Shown piece by piece: positions 1-7,640 of a stretch of DNA of 64,000 nt. The notes under the pieces were generated by a model. That model saw only the letters and a list, made by a program, of their open reading frames with translations, ran no database searches and was not told the DNA's origin. Source of the stretch: Yoonia sp. F2084L (GTDB lineage Bacteria > Pseudomonadota > Alphaproteobacteria > Rhodobacterales > Rhodobacteraceae). How positions within the stretch are numbered: the stretch's first letter is position 1; each line of letters starts with the position of its first letter. The translations under genes and the position numbers were made by a program. The DNA lies in the NCBI RefSeq assembly GCF_023015625.1, contig NZ_JALKAH010000003.1, forward strand, positions 535,882 to 599,881. Reading direction: 5' to 3'.

Positions 1-350
1 GGCGTGCGATGGCTGCGGCCAATGCGCTGGCGCTGGGCGTGCCAAAGTTGGCCTTGGTTGAAGGGTCGGTGCCAGCGGCGCTGGAGGGGCTGGAAGCACC
101 TGATGCGATCTTCATTGGCGGAGGGTTGAGCCGGGAAACTTTTGACGCCGCATGGCACGCCCTGCGCCCATTGGGCCGGTTGGTCGCGAATGCCGTGACG
201 CTTGAAAGCGAGGCTGAGTTGATCGCGCTGCACAAGATGCATGGCGGGGACATGGTCAAACTCTCGGTGCATCGGGCCGAACCGGTAGGGCGGCTAACCG
301 GGTGGCGACCGTTGATGCCTGTGACCCAGTGGAGCCTTGTGAAGCGATGA
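1..350 (+). CDS. cobL: Precorrin-6Y C5,15-methyltransferase, C-terminal fragment
   Basis: This is the 3' end of a gene that begins before the window; the frame is already open at base 3. The protein resembles the CbiT half of CobL, which methylates precorrin-6Y at C15 and decarboxylates the acetate side chain in aerobic cobalamin synthesis. The stretch DAIFIGGGL followed by RLVANAVTLESEAEL is typical of the SAM-binding CbiT fold (inference from family knowledge). Its stop TGA overlaps the next start (ATGA, 347-350), which implies translational coupling with cobI. The N-terminal CbiE methyltransferase half cannot be seen here. Confidence 0.85.
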   Translation, partial: RAMAAANALALGVPKLALVEGSVPAALEGLEAPDAIFIGGGLSRETFDAAWHALRPLGRLVANAVTLESEAELIALHKMHGGDMVKLSVHRAEPVGRLTGWRPLMPVTQWSLVKR

Positions 351-1048
351 CAGGGGTTCTTTATGGTGTTGGCTTGGGGCCCGGTGCGCCCGACCTGATA
401 ACGCTGCGCGCCGCAAGGTTGATTGAGCGGGCATCGGTTGTCGCCTACCCGACACTGGCCGGTGTTGCGAGTTTCGCGCGGTCCATTGCGGCAGACCTGA
501 TTGCGCCGGATGCGCGCGAAATCGTGATGGATGTCCCGATGTCGGTTGAACGCGCACCTGCGCAGGAAGCCTATGACAAAGGTGCGGCAGAGATTGCAGC
601 CACTTTGGATGCTGGACATGATGTTATCTGTCTTTGCGAAGGCGACCCCTTTTTCTATGGATCCTTTATGTACCTCTTTGCGCGGCTGTCAGAGCGGTAC
701 CGGGTCGAGGTCGTGCCCGGTGTCACCTCCGTCACCGCATGTGCTGCGCGCGCTGGTATGCCTTTGGCCGCCCGAAATGAACGTCTGACGGTACTGCCGG
801 GGCCTTTACCAGAGGCTGAGTTGCGTGCGCGCATTGAAGGCGCGGAAAGCGTTGTGATCATGAAGGTCGGGCGGCATCTGGCGAAGATTCGCGCTGTGAT
901 TGAGGACCTTGGGCTGACGGCAGATGCCGTCTATGTCGAACGGGCCACCTTGGCCGAAGAAGTTGTTCTGCCGCTTGCGGATGCGCCCGAAAAGGCGCCG
1001 TATTTTTCGATGATCCTGTTGACGAAAGGGGCCGATCCTTGGCTTTGA
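347..1048 (+). CDS. cobI: Precorrin-2 C20-methyltransferase
   Basis: CobI transfers a methyl group from S-adenosylmethionine to C20 of precorrin-2, giving precorrin-3A in the corrin branch. The 233-residue protein opens with the tetrapyrrole methylase motif GLGPGAPDLITLRAAR near residue 9 and has CEGDPFFYGSFMYL and the VEVVPGVTSVTACAARAG block, all diagnostic of this fold. I take ATG 347 as the start because it overlaps the cobL stop by four bases. The 3' end overlaps the next gene, so cobL, cobI and cbiG-cobJ appear to be one translationally coupled operon. Confidence 0.9.
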   Translation: MTGVLYGVGLGPGAPDLITLRAARLIERASVVAYPTLAGVASFARSIAADLIAPDAREIVMDVPMSVERAPAQEAYDKGAAEIAATLDAGHDVICLCEGDPFFYGSFMYLFARLSERYRVEVVPGVTSVTACAARAGMPLAARNERLTVLPGPLPEAELRARIEGAESVVIMKVGRHLAKIRAVIEDLGLTADAVYVERATLAEEVVLPLADAPEKAPYFSMILLTKGADPWL

Positions 1049-2847
1049 AACCGGTTGTTCTGGCGCTATCGCGCTCTGGTGAACCTGTGGCGCACCGCGT
1101 CGCGGCCACCCTTGGTGCGCAGGTCCATGGTCGCGAAGGCCGGGTTGATCAAGCGGATGCGTTTTTTGCCAATGCGCTGGATCACGCGCGGGATTTGTTT
1201 GCCGCAGGGGTGCCGATTGTTGGGGTATGTGCGTCAGGTATTTTGATCCGGGCGGTGGCCCCCCTGCTTGCCGACAAAACAAAAGAGCCGCCGGTGATTT
1301 CGGTGTCCGATGACGGTGCTGTTGTTGTGCCGCTATTGGGCGGGCATCGGGGTGCCAATAAGCTATCGGCGCAGATTGCAGCGGCGATGGATGCGGTATC
1401 GGCGGTGACCACTGCGGGTGATGTGGCGCTGGGGATTGCATTGGATGAACCGCCTGCCGGATGGCGGCTGGTCAATCGCGGGGATGCCAAAGCGGCGATG
1501 GCCGGTTTGCTTGCCGGTGGTGGTGCCGAGGTGATTGGCGATGCGGCTTGGCTGGCGGACTTGCCCAAAGGTGATGGACTACGCTTGTCCTGCACGATGG
1601 ACTGGCAGGATGATTTGGGCGCGGCGCATTTGCAGTTTGCGCCGCAGCGGCTGACCTTGGGGGTCGGATGTGCGCGCAATTGCCCGGCCGAGGAACTGGC
1701 AGCGTTGGTTGCCACTGTCTTGAAAGAGGCGGGTGTTACGCCAGAGGCCGTGCATTCGGTCAACACCATTTCGTTGAAGGCCGATGAGCCTGCGATCATC
1801 GCATTGGCGGCAGATTTAGGCGTTCCGCTGCGCTTGTTTGAGGCGGATGCATTGGAAACGCAGACACCGTGGTTGCAGAACCCTTCTGACGTGGTCTTTG
1901 CCGAAGTGGGGACGCATGGCGTGGCCGAGGCGGCGGCGCTTGTGCAGGCAGGTGAGGCTGGAGCGTTCTTGGTACCAAAGCGCAAGACGGCCAATGCAAC
2001 CTGCGCTTTGGTTGTTTCGCCAGAGCCTCTGGTTGAATTTCGGGGGCGCGCGCGGGGTCGTTTGTCGGTTGTTGGTATCGGTCCGGGTCAAGCGGCGTGG
2101 CGCACGCCGGAAGTGTCGCGCTTGGTAGCCGAGGCTGAGGAACTGGTGGGCTATGGTCTTTATATTGATTTGCTGGGGCCGCTGGCCGTGGGCAAAGAAC
2201 GGTCTGATTTTCCGCTGGGCGGCGAAGAGGATCGTTGCCGTTATGCCTTGGAACAAGCCGGGAAGGGCAAAAACGTAGCCCTTATCTGTTCTGGTGACGC
2301 GGGCATTTACGCGATGGCCGCTTTGGTGTTTGAACTGCTGGACCGCGGGCCTGACCAGATGGGTGTGACGGATGCAGCCCGCCGGGTTGAGGTTGTCTGC
2401 TCGCCCGGCGTCAGTGCCTTACAAGGGGCGGCGGCCCGTGCGGGCGCGCCTTTGGGGCATGATTTCTGTGCGATTTCCCTGTCGGATTTGCTGACCCCGC
2501 GCGAAGATATCATCAAGCGGTTGAAGGCGGCGGCAGAGGGGGATTTCGTTATTGCGTTTTACAACCCGGTTTCGATGCGCAGACGGACGCTTTTGGCGGA
2601 AGCGCGGGATATTTTGCTGCAGCATCGCCCGGCGGATACGCCGGTGATGTTGGCGTCATCCTTGGGTCGTCCGGAAGAGCATGTGCGCTATCGCAGGCTG
2701 GATGAATTGGAAGTGGATGAGGTGGATATGTTGACCGTTGTTTTGATTGGGTCGTCCCATTCACGCTTGGCCGCTCTTGGTGAAGGGCCGCGGATGTATA
2801 CCCCGCGCGGCTATGCCCGTAAGATTGACGGGGATCTGGCGGGATGA
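1039..2847 (+). CDS. cobJ: CbiG-like / precorrin-3B C17-methyltransferase fusion
   Basis: A two-domain protein of about 600 residues. Residues 1 to about 330 resemble CbiG/CobE, with the features VGVCASGILIRAVAPLL, ISVSDDGAVVVPLLGGHRGAN and a C-terminal part starting LTLGVGCARNCPAEEL. From about residue 340 a tetrapyrrole methylase of the CobJ/CbiH type begins with LSVVGIGPGQAAWRTPE and continues with ICSGDAGIYAMAAL and VVCSPGVSALQGAAARAGAP. CobJ methylates C17 with ring contraction. The start is a TTG, at 1039 or in frame at 1045, inside the end of cobI. The CbiG-like part need not hydrolyse cobalt-precorrin-5A in an aerobic pathway; its role here is not evident from sequence. Confidence 0.85.
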   Translation: MALKPVVLALSRSGEPVAHRVAATLGAQVHGREGRVDQADAFFANALDHARDLFAAGVPIVGVCASGILIRAVAPLLADKTKEPPVISVSDDGAVVVPLLGGHRGANKLSAQIAAAMDAVSAVTTAGDVALGIALDEPPAGWRLVNRGDAKAAMAGLLAGGGAEVIGDAAWLADLPKGDGLRLSCTMDWQDDLGAAHLQFAPQRLTLGVGCARNCPAEELAALVATVLKEAGVTPEAVHSVNTISLKADEPAIIALAADLGVPLRLFEADALETQTPWLQNPSDVVFAEVGTHGVAEAAALVQAGEAGAFLVPKRKTANATCALVVSPEPLVEFRGRARGRLSVVGIGPGQAAWRTPEVSRLVAEAEELVGYGLYIDLLGPLAVGKERSDFPLGGEEDRCRYALEQAGKGKNVALICSGDAGIYAMAALVFELLDRGPDQMGVTDAARRVEVVCSPGVSALQGAAARAGAPLGHDFCAISLSDLLTPREDIIKRLKAAAEGDFVIAFYNPVSMRRRTLLAEARDILLQHRPADTPVMLASSLGRPEEHVRYRRLDELEVDEVDMLTVVLIGSSHSRLAALGEGPRMYTPRGYARKIDGDLAG

Positions 2848-2891
2848 CGCTGTTTGGCTGGCGCCAAATGCGCCCCACCCGCCATCCCAAA

Positions 2892-2924
2892 GCCTCCGGC
2901 GGAAGTTTGATTGGACGAAGAAAG
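2892..2924 (+). repeat. 33-bp intergenic repeat, copy 1
   Basis: This 33-base block (gcctccggcgg core, then agtttgattgg and acgaagaaag) lies between cobJ and cobM and is identical to bases 7599-7631 in front of fmt. Its purine-rich 3' end sits about 15 bases before the cobM ATG. A short hairpin (TTTGGC, loop TGGC, GCCAAA at 2853-2868) precedes it. A partly similar block with the same gcctccggcgga core occurs at 12196-12231. Confidence 0.75.
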
Positions 2925-2938
2925 AGGGGGGTTTGCGC

Positions 2939-3706
2939 ATGACCGTTTACTTTATTGGAGCAGGGCCTGGTGATCCGGAGTTGCTGACCTTGAAGGCGGC
3001 GCGGATTATCGGGGCGTGCCCGGTTTGTCTTTATGCAGGATCTCTTGTGCCAGCCGAGGTAGTTGCCTGTGCCCCCGAAGGTGCGCTGGTGATGGATACC
3101 GCGCCAATGACGCTGGATGACACCCACGGTGAGATTTTGAAGGCCCATGCGCAGGGACAGGATGTGGCCCGCGTGCATTCAGGTGATCCGTCGCTTTATG
3201 GCGCGATTGCTGAGCAAATTCGGCGGTTGAAAGCGGATGGGATCGACTATCAGATCATACCCGGTGTGCCTGCTTATGCAGCTGCTGCGGCGGCTTTAGG
3301 GACCGAATTGACCGTGCCGGAGGTTGCGCAGTCGATCATTCTGACCCGGATGTCGATGAAATCAACCGGTATGCCTGCTGGTGAGACCCTTGAGAATTTT
3401 GCCCGTACCGGTGCCACACTTGCGATCCATCTGGGTATTCGCGCGCTGCGCGAGATCGAGCGACAGTTGGCACCTCACTATGGCGAGGATTGCCCGGTGG
3501 CTGTGATTTACCGCGTCGGCTGGCCGGATCAGATGATCATTCGTGGCACGCTGATGGATGTCCGCGAGAAGGTGCGTGCGGCAAAAATCACCCGCACTGC
3601 GCTGATCCTTGTGGGTCCCGCCTTGTCTGATTCGCACGGGTTTCCTGACAGTGCCTTGTATGATGCGGCGAAACCGCATGTGTTGCGACCGCGCGTTAAG
3701 GCCTAG
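2939..3706 (+). CDS. cobM: Precorrin-4 C11-methyltransferase
   Basis: CobM methylates precorrin-4 at C11 using S-adenosylmethionine, one step after CobJ. The 255-residue protein starts MTVYFIGAGPGDPELLTL, the tetrapyrrole methylase signature, and carries ARVHSGDPSLYGAIAEQI and YQIIPGVPAYAAAAAALG. I chose ATG 2939 because it is preceded by the purine-rich gaagaaagaggggg and begins exactly at the conserved N-terminus. It is the last cobalamin gene in the window; a weak hairpin follows at 3719. Confidence 0.92.
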   Translation: MTVYFIGAGPGDPELLTLKAARIIGACPVCLYAGSLVPAEVVACAPEGALVMDTAPMTLDDTHGEILKAHAQGQDVARVHSGDPSLYGAIAEQIRRLKADGIDYQIIPGVPAYAAAAAALGTELTVPEVAQSIILTRMSMKSTGMPAGETLENFARTGATLAIHLGIRALREIERQLAPHYGEDCPVAVIYRVGWPDQMIIRGTLMDVREKVRAAKITRTALILVGPALSDSHGFPDSALYDAAKPHVLRPRVKA

Positions 3707-3718
3707 TTTTAAGGGGTT

Positions 3719-3731
3719 GCCGCAGTGCGGC
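3719..3731 (+). terminator. Weak hairpin after cobM
   Basis: GCCGC, loop AGT, GCGGC, followed by the T-rich gcattttgtcattt. The stem is only 5 bp and the T-run is interrupted, so this is a weak candidate terminator for the cobalamin operon. Confidence 0.35.
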
Positions 3732-3747
3732 GCATTTTGTCATTTAA

Positions 3748-3776
3748 TTGTTAACCATGTAAGGGCATGTTCTAAC
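3748..3776 (+). promoter_or_regulatory. Candidate promoter for the 3796 gene
   Basis: TTGTTA at 3748-3753 and TCTAAC at 3771-3776 are separated by 17 bases, in a short AT-rich patch directly upstream of a strong GGAGGGG ribosome site (3783-3789). The -10 match is poor, so this is tentative. Confidence 0.3.
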
Positions 3777-3795
3777 TAACCTGGAGGGGTTTGTT

Positions 3796-4143
3796 ATGTA
3801 TACGTTTTTGCCTGATGCGGTACGTCAGGGTTTGGAAGAAGCGCGGAAGGCTGCACTGAAGCGTAAGGATCGGCTTTCGGTCCATGATGGCGATGATACT
3901 TATCCTATTCGCCGGTTCTGGGATGGCGGCTTTGCGCTTGAACTGGATGGAACGGATCGTTTGCGCGGCCATGTCGATATTTATGACGGTCCCAAGCATC
4001 TTTACACCTGCCTTGTCGTGTCCTCGGTTGACGAGGATTTTGAGCGGGTGTTCGAGTTTAAGTGGGCAACACCAGTGGCGACCAAGCCTGCTGCGGATTT
4101 TGTCCGGCCAGATTTTGTGCCAGCCGGACTGATCGAGCAATAA
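3796..4143 (+). CDS. Conserved-looking 115-residue protein, function unknown
   Basis: A soluble acidic protein that I do not recognise. It has no signal peptide or membrane segment. A strong Shine-Dalgarno sequence GGAGGGG lies six bases before the ATG, which supports expression. The middle reads as a compact fold (YPIRRFWDGGFALEL, LRGHVDIYDGPKHLYTCLVV, FERVFEFKWAT). It is an independent unit between cobM and the convergent C-S lyase gene, with a four-base gap between the two stop codons. Confidence 0.7.
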   Translation: MYTFLPDAVRQGLEEARKAALKRKDRLSVHDGDDTYPIRRFWDGGFALELDGTDRLRGHVDIYDGPKHLYTCLVVSSVDEDFERVFEFKWATPVATKPAADFVRPDFVPAGLIEQ

Positions 4144-4147
4144 ACCT

Positions 4148-5317
4148 CTACTGAAGGTCCGAGAATGCTGTTTGCAAACGCGCAACGGCGTCTTCAATCT
4201 GTGCTTTTGGCGCGCCAAGGTTGAACCGCAGGAAACTGTCGCCGCCTTTGCCGAATGTCGGCCCGTGGTTGGCGGCGATCTTCGCTTTGTCCTGCACCCG
4301 CGCTGTGAACTCTTCGCGTGACATGCCTGTGTTGGCAAAATCCACCCAAGCCAGATAGGTGGCCTCAAGGTTCATTGACGCCAGGCCAGGGATCGCGTTG
4401 ACACCTGCGTCGAAAATCTTGCGGTTGGTGTCGAGGTACTCGCGCAATTTATCCACCCAGGCGGCCCCTTCAGGTGAATAGGCAGCGGTTGCCATGAACA
4501 GGCCAAAGCTATTGGCCGATAGTCCCAGTGCGGCCATCCGCTTGGCAAACCTCGCGCGCAGATCAGGGTCTTCGATAATCACATTGCCCGAGTGGCTGCC
4601 TGCAATGTTGAAAGTCTTTGTGGTGGCTGTCATCATCACCAGTCGGTCGGTGATCCCGTCAATATGGCTCATCGGGATATGCGTGTGGCCGGGCATTGTC
4701 AGATCGTGGTGGATTTCGTCGGAGACGAGGATCAATTCGTGCCGCTTGGCGAAGGCCGCGACCGCTTGCAACTCGGCCTTGGTCCAGACCCGTCCACCGG
4801 GGTTATGGGGTGAGCAAAGGATCACCATCCGCTCGTTGCCCGTCATCTGCGCATCGTAGGCGGTAAAGTCCATTTCATAGCGGCCATCTGTGTTGACCAA
4901 CGCGCATTCAACGACCTGTCGGTCGGCGGCGTCAATGACCCGTGCAAATGCGTGGTAGACTGGCGTGAACAAGACCACACCGTCGCCGGGGTTGGTGAAG
5001 GCGTCGATGCACATGGCCGTGCCATTGACGAGCCCATGCGTCGTGAAAATCCATGACGGGTCGATGGACCAACCGTGGCGTGTTTCCATCCACCACTGGA
5101 TCGCTGCTTTGTATTTGCTGTCGTCGCCAAAGTAGCCATAGACGCCGTGATCGACCATATCCTGCACGGACTTCTGGATGCAGGGCGCGGCGGCGAATTC
5201 CATATCGGCCACCCACATTGAAATCCCCTCATCCGGGCTGACGCCATAAAGCGCCTCCATGCTGTCCCATTTGACACAGTGGGTGTTCCGGCGGTCGGGG
5301 GCGTGGTCGAATGTCAT
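4148..5317 (-). CDS. PatB/MalY-type cystathionine beta-lyase (PLP aminotransferase fold)
   Basis: A 389-residue fold-type I PLP enzyme of the MalY/PatB family, which cleaves C-S bonds in cystathionine or cysteine conjugates to give pyruvate, ammonia and a thiol. Family marks include WVADMEFAAAP near the N-terminus, ILCSPHNPGGRVW, the aspartate block LILVSDEIHHDL, and the PLP-lysine segment TTKTFNIAGSHSG around residue 234. I place the start at ATG 5317 rather than 5329 because GGAG, which lies within the codons following 5329, is six bases before 5317. Substrate preference cannot be read from sequence. Confidence 0.82.
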   Translation of the reverse strand: MTFDHAPDRRNTHCVKWDSMEALYGVSPDEGISMWVADMEFAAAPCIQKSVQDMVDHGVYGYFGDDSKYKAAIQWWMETRHGWSIDPSWIFTTHGLVNGTAMCIDAFTNPGDGVVLFTPVYHAFARVIDAADRQVVECALVNTDGRYEMDFTAYDAQMTGNERMVILCSPHNPGGRVWTKAELQAVAAFAKRHELILVSDEIHHDLTMPGHTHIPMSHIDGITDRLVMMTATTKTFNIAGSHSGNVIIEDPDLRARFAKRMAALGLSANSFGLFMATAAYSPEGAAWVDKLREYLDTNRKIFDAGVNAIPGLASMNLEATYLAWVDFANTGMSREEFTARVQDKAKIAANHGPTFGKGGDSFLRFNLGAPKAQIEDAVARLQTAFSDLQ

Positions 5318-5374
5318 TGCGTACTCCATGTCTTAGCGGCGTCAGGCTAAGCACCAGCGGGCGGAGTGCAAGGG

Positions 5375-5581
5375 TTATTCCGGCAGTTCAAACAGATCGT
5401 GCACGCTGCAACCCAGCTCATCTGCCAGCGTCAAGGCGAGGGTGGTTGACGGGGTAAACACGCCATTCTCGATGGTGTTGATGGTTTTGCGAGAGACGCC
5501 AACCAAATCCGCCAGTTCCGCTTGGGTCAGCTTGGCCTGCGCGCGATACGCGCGCAGGTGCACAATCAACTTTGCCGTCAT
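5375..5581 (-). CDS. Small XRE-family HTH regulator
   Basis: A 68-residue protein that is almost entirely one Cro/CI-type helix-turn-helix domain: LTQAELADLVGVSRKTINTIENG is the recognition unit, and the tail DELGCSVHDLFELPE is typical of these mini-regulators. Its start overlaps the stop of the membrane protein gene upstream (5578-5581), so both come from one transcript. The promoter of that transcript carries two dyads (6009-6024, 6040-6057), which makes autoregulation likely (inference). Confidence 0.85.
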   Translation of the reverse strand: MTAKLIVHLRAYRAQAKLTQAELADLVGVSRKTINTIENGVFTPSTTLALTLADELGCSVHDLFELPE

Positions 5582-5985
5582 TCAGCGCGCCCACGCATCA
5601 CCGAAACGACGTAGTGCGCCGGTGGCACCGCGCCTAATACAGGCCCAAGCCAATAGAAGGCGATGGCTGGGTCCATGAGGTCTGTCAGGCTAAGCGCCAG
5701 AAATGCGATGAATACCCAAAGCACCGCCCAGAAGCCGAAGATCAGGCTGTCGCGATGGGCGGCGGTGTTTTGTTCGTCCCACGCCGCATCTGCTGCATCG
5801 GGGTAACGCAGGTGGAGCACAACTGATAGCGCCGCATAGCCAAAAGCCACGGTGCCGATAATGCCCGCCCAGACTAAGCCCGATGGACCAACGGACAAGA
5901 ACGCGGCGACCAAAGCGGCGATTGTCGTGACGACAATGGCTGCGCTGCCGAACAGGCGCGCGCGGCTGATAGGATTTGCAGACAT
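5578..5985 (-). CDS. Small multi-span membrane protein paired with XRE regulator
   Basis: A 135-residue hydrophobic protein with about four membrane segments (AAIVVTTIAALVAAFLSV, LVWAGIIGTVAFGYAALSVV, FGFWAVLWVFIAFLALSL, AFYWLGPVLGAVPPAHYVV). A good ribosome site (aaggagaa) precedes the ATG. It is the first gene of a two-gene operon with the XRE regulator. Regulator-plus-membrane-protein pairs of this size are common in bacteria; I cannot name the function. Confidence 0.75.
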   Translation of the reverse strand: MSANPISRARLFGSAAIVVTTIAALVAAFLSVGPSGLVWAGIIGTVAFGYAALSVVLHLRYPDAADAAWDEQNTAAHRDSLIFGFWAVLWVFIAFLALSLTDLMDPAIAFYWLGPVLGAVPPAHYVVSVMRGRAE

Positions 5986-6008
5986 GACTTCTCCTTCTTT
6001 TTCTACGA

Positions 6009-6057
6009 GTAACCTTTGGGTTACATAGTGAGACCTGCATGTAACGTCAAGGTTACA
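6009..6057 (-). promoter_or_regulatory. Promoter with paired GTAAC-N6-GTTAC operators
   Basis: Reading the minus strand, TTGACG (6045-6050) and TATGTA (6022-6027) are exactly 17 bases apart, an excellent sigma-70-type promoter for the membrane protein/XRE operon. Two inverted repeats with the same half-sites and spacing cover it: GTAACCTTTGGGTTAC at 6009-6024, over and after the -10, and TGTAACGTCAAGGTTACA at 6040-6057, over the -35. Their centres are 32 bp apart, about three helical turns. This is the layout expected for repression by the small XRE protein encoded downstream. Confidence 0.7.
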
Positions 6058-6103
6058 TTTCGGCGACGTTGCATTTTGCCTGATTGCGGCCTAAATCACG
6101 GGC

Positions 6104-6625
6104 ATGGCTTTGCGAAATATACTTATTCACCCCGACCCGCGTTTGAAGAAGGTGGCGACCCCTGTGGCGTCGGTCACGGATGAACTGCGCCGTCAGGCTG
6201 ATGACATGTTAGAGACGATGTATCACGCGCCCGGAATTGGTCTCGCTGCTCCGCAGATTGCGGTGATGAACCGGATGCTGGTGATGGACTGCGCCAAGGA
6301 AGATGACGCGACCCCGGAACCGATGGTCTTGATCAACCCTGAGGTGGTTTGGACCTCGGAGGAACGCAACATCTATGACGAGGGCTGTTTGTCCATTCCC
6401 GAGCAATATGCCGAAGTGGAACGCCCCGCAGAGGTTGAGGTGACGTGGATGAACCTTGATGGCCAGACAAAGCGCGAGCGATTTGATGGACTGTGGGCCA
6501 CCTGCGTGCAACATGAGATCGACCACTTGGATGGCAAGCTGTTCATCGACTACCTCAAGCCGCTGAAACGCCAGCTGATCACCCGCAAGATGCAAAAGCT
6601 GAAACGTGAAATGGCGCGAGGTTAG
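6104..6625 (+). CDS. def: Peptide deformylase
   Basis: Removes the formyl group from the N-terminal methionine of new proteins. All three catalytic motifs are intact: GIGLAAPQI (about residue 44), EGCLSIPEQ (about 93, metal-binding Cys) and HEIDH (about 136, two metal His and the catalytic Glu). At 173 residues it has the usual length. It heads a cluster of three deformylase-like genes and fmt, so formylation and deformylation are encoded together. It is probably the housekeeping enzyme of the three. Confidence 0.95.
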   Translation: MALRNILIHPDPRLKKVATPVASVTDELRRQADDMLETMYHAPGIGLAAPQIAVMNRMLVMDCAKEDDATPEPMVLINPEVVWTSEERNIYDEGCLSIPEQYAEVERPAEVEVTWMNLDGQTKRERFDGLWATCVQHEIDHLDGKLFIDYLKPLKRQLITRKMQKLKREMARG

Positions 6626-6636
6626 GCGGGTTGGCT

Positions 6637-7092
6637 GTGCGTCCGCTGCGCTTTGAAGGTGATCCGGTTTTGTTGCAGACGGCAGCCGCCGTCGATCAGT
6701 TTGATGATGATCTGGCCGTGCTTGTCCGCGATATGTTTGAAACGATGTATGCCGCCCCCGGGCGTGGATTGGCCGCCCCACAGATAGGCGTCAGCCGCCG
6801 TGTGTTTGTGGTGGATACCGACTGGAAAGAGGCAGAGCCTGCGCCGATGATCTTTGTGAACCCGCAGATCACTGCGCGTGCGACACATGAAGTGCAGGGG
6901 ACTGAAGCGTGTTTGTCTATTCCGGGCAAAAGCTTTGATGTGATGCGTCCGGCTTGGGTTGAAGTGGCTTGGCAGGATTTGGATGGTACAGCGCAACAGG
7001 CCCGCTTTGACGGCGTGCAGGCGATCTGTGTTTGTCACGAGTTGGACCATTTGAACGGCCTTTTGATTACGCAGACAGGAACGTTGCAATGA
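6637..7092 (+). CDS. Second peptide deformylase paralogue, motifs intact
   Basis: A 151-residue deformylase homologue 11 bases after the first. It has GRGLAAPQIG, EACLSIPGKSF (Gly of the usual EGCLS changed to Ala, Cys kept) and CHELDHLNG with HExxH intact, so it can probably bind metal and be catalytic. I prefer GTG 6637 as the start because AGGCGGG ends six bases upstream; TTG 6631 is also in frame but sits directly against that site. The C-terminal helix is shorter than in the first copy. The stop overlaps the next ATG (7089-7092). Confidence 0.85.
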   Translation: MRPLRFEGDPVLLQTAAAVDQFDDDLAVLVRDMFETMYAAPGRGLAAPQIGVSRRVFVVDTDWKEAEPAPMIFVNPQITARATHEVQGTEACLSIPGKSFDVMRPAWVEVAWQDLDGTAQQARFDGVQAICVCHELDHLNGLLITQTGTLQ

Positions 7093-7589
7093 CACATCGA
7101 CCGTTCGTGATGTGGCCGCACCCGGCTCTGCGGACCCCCGCGGTGGCTGTTGATGGGATCACGGATGAGGTGCGCGCGATCTGGGATGAGATGATCATCG
7201 CCATGGATATGATGCCCGGCGTGGGCTTGGCCGCTCCGCAACTGGGGATCGGGACGGCTTTGGCGGTTGTTGATGCCTCACAAGAGCGGGGACAGGCGAT
7301 CCGCATGGCGAACCCGATCATTTTGCATAGCAGCGTAGAACCACGTGTGCATGAAGAAGGATCGCCCAATTTACCCGGTGTCTGGGCCAAGGTGACGCGG
7401 CCTCGTGCTGTGACCGTGCGGTTTCTGAATGCGGATGGGCAATGGGACCGGCAGGATTTTGTGGGCCTTTGGGCGACGTCGGTGCAGCACCAAATCGACC
7501 ATTTGGCCGGGCGGATGTTTTTTGATCACCTGACGCGGGTGAAGCGGGATATGCTGATTAAGAAATCTGCCAAAATGCGGCGCGGCTAG
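7089..7589 (+). CDS. Degenerate peptide deformylase-like protein
   Basis: A third, 166-residue paralogue translationally coupled to the second by an ATGA overlap. GVGLAAPQLGIG is retained, but motif 2 reads EGSPNLPG instead of EGCLSIPG, so the metal-binding Cys is lost. Motif 3 reads HQIDH instead of HEIDH, so the catalytic Glu is replaced by Gln. The two His ligands remain. Deformylation by the known mechanism is therefore unlikely. The frame is fully open and of normal length, so it is kept as a protein rather than decaying; a binding or regulatory role is possible (inference). Confidence 0.85.
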   Translation: MTHRPFVMWPHPALRTPAVAVDGITDEVRAIWDEMIIAMDMMPGVGLAAPQLGIGTALAVVDASQERGQAIRMANPIILHSSVEPRVHEEGSPNLPGVWAKVTRPRAVTVRFLNADGQWDRQDFVGLWATSVQHQIDHLAGRMFFDHLTRVKRDMLIKKSAKMRRG

Positions 7590-7598
7590 CGTCGGAAT

Positions 7599-7631
7599 GC
7601 CTCCGGCGGAAGTTTGATTGGACGAAGAAAG
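7599..7631 (+). repeat. 33-bp intergenic repeat, copy 2
   Basis: Identical over 33 bases to 2892-2924. It ends ten bases before the fmt ATG, and its gaagaaag tail is the only purine-rich stretch available as a ribosome site there. Confidence 0.75.
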
Positions 7632-7640
7632 TCGAAGCTC

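Noticed and set aside
806..1441. 211-codon minus-strand frame in the cobalamin genes
   Set aside because: Antisense to cobI and cobJ, Pro/Ser/His/Arg-rich composition typical of shadow frames in high-GC DNA.
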